Shown here in pieces: positions 57,867-64,000 of a stretch of DNA of 64,000 nt. Source of the DNA: Gadus chalcogrammus (lineage: Eukaryota > Chordata > Actinopteri > Gadiformes > Gadidae); assembly GCF_026213295.1 (NCBI RefSeq), contig NC_079426.1, forward strand, positions 25,207,079 through 25,271,078, written 5' to 3'. The notes under the pieces were generated by a model that did not search any database, was not told the DNA's origin, and worked only from the letters and a program-made list of their open reading frames with translations. Within the stretch, counting starts at the first letter, position 1. The number at the start of each line of letters is the position of its first letter. The position numbers were made by a program, and so were the translations under genes.

Positions 57867-58145
57867 CCTGGTTTTTTAGACCAGTAGGCGCCGTTCTATT
57901 ATCGAAGACAAAAACGGCCTGGCTTTTTAGACCAGTAGGACCCGTTCAATTTCGAAGACAGAGACGGCCCTGGCTTTTTAGACCAGTAGGCGCCGTTCTC
58001 TCCTCGAAGACAAAAACGGTCTGGCTTTTTAGACCAGTAGAACCCGTTCAATTTCGAGGACAGAGACGGCCCTGGCTTTTTAGACCAGTAGGCTCCGATC
58101 AATTTTCGTAGACAAAAACGGCCTGGCTTTTTAGACCAGTCGGAC
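57867..58145 (-). repeat. ERV3 leader hairpin array B (6 x 51 bp)
   Basis: Units start at 57867, 57918, 57969, 58020, 58071 and 58122, a strict 51-bp period. Each has CTGG-CTTTTTAGA-CCAG, a shorter hairpin with the same A-rich loop on the viral strand. Because 51 is divisible by three, one frame repeats a 17-residue peptide (YWSKKPG). Two diverged units lie at 58345 and 58400. Confidence 0.9.
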
Positions 58146-58990
58146 CCGCTTAACTTGAAAATTAAATCGCATTAAAATAAAATTAAAGTGGAACGTTACT
58201 CTTAGCACAATTACCTATCTTATCAGACTATTTTAATTTTTAGGTGAGATGGTACCTTTATAAAATTATTTTATTTATATTTATTTTATTTTTTATTTTA
58301 TTTTATGGGGCTAACTTAATTTATTCTTTAAATCCATTTAGATAGGGCTGCCTGGTTCTCCTGACCAGTCGGGCCTCTGTTTTAATTTTGAAGTCAAAAC
58401 GGCCTGGCTTTTTAGACCAATCGGGCCAGTTTAACTTGAAAATTAAATCGAATAGAAATAAAATTAAGGTGTAACGTTACTTTTAGCACAAATACCGATC
58501 TCATTAGACTACTTTATTTTTAGATGAGATGGTACCTTTAACCCCAATAATGTATTAGGCACGCTAACAAGCAGAAATAACCAAAACTTGATAATTGTAA
58601 TATAATCAAAAACCATCGACCATTGCCAACCAATAATCAATAATTTAAACCAAATACAACAATCATAGCTATCAATGCCAATGAACATCAATCAATTTTC
58701 CCACAATTCAAAACCAAGACTGCCTAGTCCTTTGTCTAGTCACAGCCTCACAAGACGCAAATATGGGGAAAAAACAACTATCAAGTTACAATCGCAACAG
58801 GATTACAATCCTTGATCACTCACAAGCAATAATCAATAACCACAACAAATCACAATGCAACTATAGTTTATTAATATCAATGATCGAAAATTAAGACCAA
58901 GACTGCCTAGTCCGTGGATTAGTTACAGTCTTTTTTATTTTAGGTGTGCGATTCGTGCACTGGACTGCCTAGTCTCTTTGACTAGCTACA
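58146..58990 (-). other. ERV3 leader, primer-site proximal
   Basis: AT-rich. The phrase GACTGCCTAGTC...GACTAG occurs three times (58718, 58903, 58963), another short inverted pair. No coding. Confidence 0.6.
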
Positions 58991-59008
58991 GCCCCACGTT
59001 GGGCGCCA
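58991..59008 (-). promoter_or_regulatory. ERV3 primer-binding site (tRNA-Lys1,2)
   Basis: The minus strand reads TGGCGCCCAACGTGGGGC, complementary to tRNA-Lys1,2, immediately after the 5' LTR end. This primer is used by foamy viruses, some lentiviruses and Mason-Pfizer-type viruses. Confidence 0.95.
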
Positions 59009-60954
59009 TGTCGAGTGTTGGACACCGCACTCGCGGTGATTTATAGGAACGATCGCGTACGACACACACACACCGCTCCGCAGGGGTGTGCTTTGTGTTT
59101 TGTGTGTGTGTGAGTCTGGGTGTCGCACGTACGCTCCCCGGGACCAACCAAGGTCGAGCCCGCTTGTCTCCGTGAATCGTCGGTTTCACGGAGGCGCTCG
59201 GTCCGGCTCGGCTCAGTCGTGATACGGTCCGACCCAGGTCACTCTGTTAAGTCCCTTCACAACAGTTTTACTTTAATACAAATTCAGACCCGTCCGTTTT
59301 AGCGGGACCAAAGTCTCTCGAATACAATAATAATAGTTAACACGAAATGATGATGTATCTTTTTTGCCTTGTCACCCCCTATACACGTCAGTCACAATCA
59401 ACCATTGCCTGTACAATGCGCCACTCACCGTGAGGGGATCAGCTGGGAGAGCGCGTGTCGTTCTGCTTTGCCTGTGTCGAGGAGTCGACAGGGAAAAGGA
59501 CTCGAACGATTGAGTTAACCTACTACAAATGTAGTCAGGTAGATTTATTATTAGGTCCAATAAACAAAATAACTTTTACAACTGAGTATAGATTTGAAAA
59601 GAAAAGACAGTAAAAAGAAGAAGAAAATAGATGAAGAGTGGACAGGCCTTTTAACCTAAACTATTGCTAATTCTAAGAGGGGATCCTAATTGAGCCTTAC
59701 CCAGGAGGGGTAGGCAGCGCTTGTAAGTAGGGGAGGGGAATCCTATTAAAACTACCAAATGCACTCGAGTGGCTCGAGGACGGTGTTTTATGACTAAATC
59801 TACTAAAAAGCCACCAGCTATTCTCGAGAGGAGCTCAAGGCAGGTGGGTTTTTAGATCTACACTACCAACGTTTCCCGAGTGGAGCCCAGGAATTTTACG
59901 TTCAAGCAAACTCTCGTGCCTCAATACAACGCACGACCCCGAGAGCTGCCTTTTTCTTTCGGGAAGACGGTTCTAGGACTAAACCACCAACTTTTCGTCA
60001 AGAGGAGCTTGAGGTTGGATTTTCTAAATCTAAACTAAAAAGAAAACAGAGTCTGAACCGAGCGCTTACGGTGTCAGAGTCTTTTTAAGCTAAAAAAACC
60101 TATTGCTATGAAGGCCGCTGTTTTTTGGAAGCAGAAGAGCAGGAGCAGAGCAGAGCGAGAACACACGGCACCACACCAGCAGCAGAAGAACCAAAAAGAC
60201 CCAGAGAGCACGAGCTAGAGAGAGAGAGTGGGATTTCTCTGCAGATTTCCCTGTTTTACTCTCCTGATAACAACAGATCCTTTGATAAACGTTCCAGAGT
60301 TTCCCTTATTTTGCCCAAGGGGCAACACAAGGAGCTTGAAGTTGTGTTCATACATCATGGGGTCTAAAGGGACACATGTTCTTTGTATTCCTCCAATGTT
60401 TCTCCACGAGGAGACATGTTTAAGCATTCAATTTACTACATAAAAGTGTATATAATGTAACCAGTTAGCCCTATGGTAAGACATTTTAAGGCACATAATC
60501 TTAACACATAAGAAAATCTAAAGTAAGCAATTTACTTTCACACAAGCAGTTATAAAGAAACCAATTTTCTTTATCCTAAAATATATATAAGCATTGAAGA
60601 AGTTATAAGGTAAACAATTTACCTTATCATAAAATATATGTAAGCATTGAAGAAGTTATAAGGTAAACAATTTACCTTATCATAAAATATACTTGATACA
60701 CAATAAGTTATAAAGAAACCAATTTTCTTTATCATAAGAGATACACAAAAAGTTATAAAGAAACCAATTTTCTTTATCATAAGATATGAGATACACAAAA
60801 AGTTATAAAGCAATTAATTTACTTTATCATAAGATATGAGATACACAATATATATGGTGATCTTGTTGAAAGCATGGTGTCACAGCATGATTCTGGAGTG
60901 ATTCTGGAACGGCTAGGTGCATCAATATAGTGAGTCCTATCGGGACACACGTCA
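59009..60954 (-). repeat. ERV3 5' LTR (1946 bp)
   Basis: Same length and boundaries as the 3' LTR. Followed on the right by the target copy CAGG (60955-60958) and then Harbinger intron sequence. Confidence 0.96.
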
Positions 60955-61022
60955 CAGGCTTTGACATTTCATGACGCATCATCTCGACCCCAGTTTGAAC
61001 ATCAGTATTTTTGTTTCTCCAG

Positions 61023-61957
61023 GTGGATTGTCCCCCTATGTACTGCAGGGTGGATGCGACTGTGCCCATCCTGCGGATATGGCGCGATGAGGGGGCTGAA
61101 CTGTGGCAAGACTTTCGCCTGTCCAGACGTGCCATGAACAGCCTGCAGAGGCTCCTGGACAGGGGGCAAGATCATGGTTGGGGGAATCAATTTGAAATCC
61201 TGATCTACACCTATTGGCTTGCCCATGGACTGTCATACCGGGTGGTATCCAGTGTGTTCAGTGTACCGAAGGCAACTGTGCACAGAGTAATACACCGGGT
61301 GGCACAAAGTATATGGAAAAATTTGAACAGGGTGATCTCCTTCCCACAGGCCTATGAGGAGCTGAAAGCAGTGGGGCAAGGGTTTGCGATCTATCAGGGA
61401 CCCCTGCTTTTGCAAATGTTGTTGGGGCGATCGATGGAACCCATATTCGGATCAAGCCACCACCACGACATCGATTAGACTATCTAAATTACAATAATTT
61501 CTATTCAATTAACATGCAGGCCATATGTGATGCAAAGGGGACATTTTTGGACATTTTTGTGGGCTACCCAGGGTCTGTCCATGACACAAGGGTAATGAAC
61601 AACAGTTCTTTTTATTTGACTGCCAGGTATCCACCGCCGGGTTACATGCTCTTAGGTGATGGTGGGTACTCCAAGGCACGTTCTGTGATAGAGCGGGCCT
61701 TCGGGATGATGAAGACAAGGTGGAGGTCAACCCTTTTCCGGGCGCTAGAAGTCAAGCCTACCTTTGCCCCCCAGGTCATTGCTTCCTGTGCCTTCTTGCA
61801 CAATGTCTTCTTAAACAATGGAGACACACTGGATCCTGATGAAGACATTGCCAGGGATGACCTTGACCCCCATCCCCCTCAAGAACAAATTGGACCAAAT
61901 GAAACACCAGGATTTGTTATCCCAGACTCGCTGGCTGCCCAAGTCTCATATGAATTT
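61023..61957 (+). pseudogene. HARBI1-like transposase exon 2, frameshift and internal deletion
   Basis: After a TTTCTCCAG acceptor the frame reads VDCPPMYCRVDATVPILRIW, then the helix-turn-helix region (YWLAHGLSYRVVSSVFSVPK). The frame shifts near 61390-61405. It continues with GAIDGTHIRIKPPP (first catalytic aspartate), GYPGSVHDTRVM (second) and RSVIERAFGMMKTRW (glutamate), so the DDE triad is intact. Between GDGGY and SKARSVIERAFG about thirty codons usually present in this family are missing, in frame. The protein ends at 61957. The shift makes it inactive unless it is an assembly error. Confidence 0.8.
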
Positions 61958-61965
61958 TAACTGTT

Positions 61966-62150
61966 ATCACTTGTAAATAGTTTTTCTACAGTTACCTGTT
62001 GGTTTTTATTACGCTTACTTATCACTTGTAAATAGTTTTTCTTGTTGGTTTTTATTACGCTTACTTATCACTTGTAAATAGTTTTTCTTGTTGTTTTTTA
62101 TTACGCTTACTTATCACTTGTAAATAGTTTTTCTACAGTTACCTGTTGGT
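61966..62150. repeat. ~48-bp tandem repeat after the transposase
   Basis: Four units of ATCACTTGTAAATAGTTTTT followed by GTTGGTTTTTATTACGCTTA, two of them with an extra ACAGTTACC. Confidence 0.9.
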
Positions 62151-62482
62151 TTATGTTCCCTTACAAGTTTATCCTGATGATTATGTTCATACTGTGTTAT
62201 TTATTTGTTGATTGATAGTTGTTTTAAAACTGATTGATAAATGTTTTAAAACTATCTGCTTCTTGTAGCATTTATCACACATAGAAAAAACTTTTGTAAA
62301 CAAGAATATTTTATTGTTCTACAAGTAACTTTAAAATTAGAAATATATATAACAATAATAAATAGCATAAATTAATAAATAGCAATAAATATAAATATAT
62401 ATAACAATAATAAATATGAATAATAAATTAATAAATATAAATATATATAACAATAATAAATAGGAATAATAAATAGCATAAA
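62151..62482. repeat. AT-rich (AATAATAAAT)n-like tract
   Basis: AATAAATA-type units around 62340-62500 between the two Harbinger genes; non-coding apart from shared 3' untranslated sequence. Confidence 0.7.
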
Positions 62483-62743
62483 TTAATAAATAGCAAGAAT
62501 AAAAAACATAGGAACAACAATAATCAATAATAATAATTTGTTGACCATCCTCTCAAAGAGATCCAGAAAGCGATCCGTCTTGGCCTCACTTTCTTCATGG
62601 CGCCTCTGCTCCTGAAGGGCCTCCTCAGCCAGGAGTTCTGCCAGTGTTTTGGACCTCCTTCGTGGTGGTATGATTGATGTGGTAGGGTGTACTCGGGTGC
62701 TGGCTGCTGTCGGGGGTGCTTGGGTGTAGGGCTCCACCATCTC
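62483..62743 (-). CDS. Harbinger Myb/SANT-like protein, last exon
   Basis: After a CTTTAG acceptor the minus strand encodes EMVEPYTQAPPTAAS, a proline/threonine linker, then RRRSKTLAELLAEEALQEQ and a long charged helix (RRHEESEAKTDRFLDLFERM) with a hydrophobic tail. This is the usual C-terminal half of Harbinger Myb-like proteins, probably a coiled coil that contacts the transposase. It joins in phase 0 to the exon at 63848-64000. The intron is almost entirely a hAT element. Confidence 0.75.
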   Translation of the reverse strand, partial: EMVEPYTQAPPTAASTRVHPTTSIIPPRRRSKTLAELLAEEALQEQRRHEESEAKTDRFLDLFERMVNKLLLLIIVVPMFFILAIY

Positions 62744-62749
62744 CTAAAG

Positions 62750-63727
62750 CAGGGGTTTTCAAAGTGTGAGAGAGTGAGCCCCCCCTCAGAGATAAAAATT
62801 CAGCTGAGCCCCCCCCCCCCAATTTTTTTTTCTAATACCTGTGTTTTGAAAGCTATTTTAATTATTTTACACATTTCAAACATCTCCGATCATAATTTTA
62901 AAACATTTGGAACATATTTTTGAAACATTTGAAACAAATTTTTTAACATATCTTTTAAACATATTTCTGAAACATTACAACATCTTTTTGCGTTTTTAAA
63001 CAACACAATTTAACAACTTTATCTAAGCATGTTTTAGCTTAACCTTTTTTAAATACATTTGAACATCTTAGTCTGTGTAAACTGCCAGTTTACAGATTCA
63101 TTCAGGGTACCCAACTCTGAATTTTCTGAGTCGAATCAGATCTGCCTTTTCAGTCCAGAGATTCGACTATTCGGCGGGGTTTGTTTACCGGCGTTGCTAT
63201 GGTGACCTAAATTATTATAAGCAACTGAAAACGACGCCTGTTTGAAACTAAAACTGTGATTCTGAAAAAAGTATAAATGCTATCAAAATTCCGTTTAGAT
63301 AGTATTGAAGATACAAGTGTGTAGATTTGTTTAATGGTTTGAATGATGGTAAACGGTTGAAAAGGGAATGAGTTACGATGTCTAGAAGTAGGTGTATCAG
63401 AATGGGCTGACGTCTTCAATGAAAACATCTGAAAACGAAGCGGTATGAAACTAAAACTGTGATTCTGAAGACATTTTAAATGATATCGAAATTCTGATTA
63501 GATATTATTGAAGATACAAGTGCGTAGATTTGTTAAATGGTTTGCACGAAGATAAACGGTTGAAAATTGATTTAGTTATGTATGTTACTTCTACAGTTGA
63601 AGTAGGACTGTTGATTTGAATAATCGTCTTTCAGGTTTTTTTTGTTTGTTTTTTCTCACGTCGCGCCCCCCCTGAAGAACTCTGGCGCCCCCCAGGGGGG
63701 GCGCGCCCCACAGTTTGAAAACCACTG
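62750..63727. mobile_element. hAT element, 978 bp, at a splice acceptor
   Basis: Begins CAGGGGTTTTCAAA and ends TTTGAAAACCACTG, with the target TCCTAAAG duplicated (62742-62749 and 63728-63735). It is the reverse-orientation sister of 10501-12751 and lacks the THAP-type insertion found there. Confidence 0.93.
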
Positions 63728-63847
63728 TCCTAAAGAAACAATGCAAGTCAGTTGTTAGAAGTCATTTTCTTTAGAAATGTTCAGCTAATATCTCATGAAA
63801 CGTTTGAATAGCAGTTAGTGAAATTCATGAGACAACATCACCCTCAC

Positions 63848-64000
63848 CATGAGGATAACCATGGGGTCTTGAATAGATGACACAAGGACTGGTGGGTCAA
63901 TTGCTGGCCGGGCACCAAGAACCTCGTGCATCAAGTCATAATACTGCCACGTCGCCACAGTCACCTCCCCACTTTCAGTCCCCGACCCAGTTTTTGGAGT
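63848..64000 (-). CDS. Harbinger Myb/SANT-like protein, internal exon (runs off window)
   Basis: 51 codons read TPKTGSGTESGEVTVATWQY and then YDLMHEVLGARPAIDPPVLV, ending with ILM at a gtgagg donor. The acidic/tryptophan stretch followed by LGARPxIxPPVL is typical of the region just after the SANT domain in Harbinger Myb-like proteins. The N-terminal DNA-binding domain lies beyond the right edge. Confidence 0.75.

Larger units (their letters stand above)
48956..60954 (-). mobile_element. ERV3: complete provirus with macro-domain ORF and no pol
   Basis: Two LTRs of exactly 1946 bp and the 4-bp target CAGG (48952-48955 and 60955-60958) define the insertion. The virus reads on the minus strand: 5' LTR, tRNA-Lys1,2-type primer site, a 3.1-kb leader of tandem arrays, a 613-codon ORF with a macro domain whose end is Env-like, the rest of a broken env, a 204-codon membrane-protein ORF, a 494-codon ORF, a polypurine stretch and the 3' LTR. 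I find no reverse transcriptase, RNase H, integrase or zinc-knuckle Gag. It needed proteins from a relative to move. It is antisense to the Harbinger transposase whose intron it occupies. Confidence 0.93.
47363..64000. mobile_element. Harbinger element (two genes), carrying ERV3 and a hAT
   Basis: The left end GGCCCAATCCCATTTCTA follows a TAA target triplet (47360-47362), as in PIF/Harbinger. The element carries a HARBI1-like gene on the plus strand and a Myb/SANT-like gene on the minus strand. The right end is beyond the window. Without ERV3 and the hAT, the visible part would be about 3.7 kb. Confidence 0.65.

Noticed and set aside
57899..58102. Small ORF encoding repeated YWSKKPG peptide
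   Set aside because: Explained by a 51-bp repeat period divisible by three; no start context or conservation evidence.
57422..58145. CRISPR-like array (regular repeats)
   Set aside because: Units are contiguous tandem copies with no unique spacers, in a eukaryotic provirus leader.

Overview
This window looks like teleost fish nuclear DNA. It holds spliced vertebrate exons with canonical introns, L2-type LINEs, hAT, Harbinger, TTAA-target and mariner DNA transposons, Ty3/gypsy and retroviral LTR elements, and very long (TG)n, (GA)n and (GACA)n arrays. Almost all of it is transposable-element sequence nested inside other elements. I find one host gene.

1-17.6 kb: the minus strand carries the first four exons of chrna1, the muscle nicotinic acetylcholine receptor alpha-1 subunit. 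Exon 1 (signal peptide) is at 17552-17600, exon 2 at 6626-6768, exon 3 at 6161-6205 and exon 4 at 5977-6086; later exons would lie beyond the left edge. Intron 1 is about 10.8 kb. It is filled with TTAA-flanked MITEs with a hAT MITE inside one of them, a GC-rich terminal-inverted-repeat family split by a hAT element that is itself split by a THAP-type element, and an almost intact L2 LINE. The left 5 kb holds fragments of a LINE, a hAT, a DIRS-like element and a gypsy element.

17.6-25.5 kb: chrna1 upstream flank with simple repeats and a TTAA MITE, a two-gene Harbinger element (20.7-22.3 kb), and a dead Ty3/gypsy element (22.3-25.5 kb) whose RNase H region is interrupted by a TTAA-flanked palindromic transposon.

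25.5-47.3 kb: an old, minus-strand, gamma/epsilon-like endogenous retrovirus (ERV2). It has been blown apart by later insertions. Its 3' LTR and polypurine tract lie at 25.5-25.95 kb, an Env TM fragment near 26.9 kb, an integrase fragment at 42.1 kb, a Gag start at 46.8 kb and an LTR end at 47.3 kb. Inside it sit a young 5.2-kb provirus with tRNA-Pro primer site (ERV1, 30147-35327), two hAT remnants, a mariner-like element, a complete 1.2-kb hAT and a puzzling family of GTCCCC-containing repeats.

47.36-64 kb: a Harbinger element with a HARBI1-like transposase on the plus strand and a Myb/SANT-like partner on the minus strand. The transposase intron contains a complete 12-kb provirus (ERV3, 48956-60954) with identical-length 1946-bp LTRs, a 4-bp target duplication and a tRNA-Lys1,2-type primer site. 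ERV3 is the most unusual object here. It has a 3-kb leader made of hairpin-bearing tandem arrays, a first ORF with a macro domain, a broken Env, no visible reverse transcriptase or integrase, and two unassigned accessory ORFs before its 3' LTR. A hAT element has landed exactly on the splice acceptor of the Myb-like gene.
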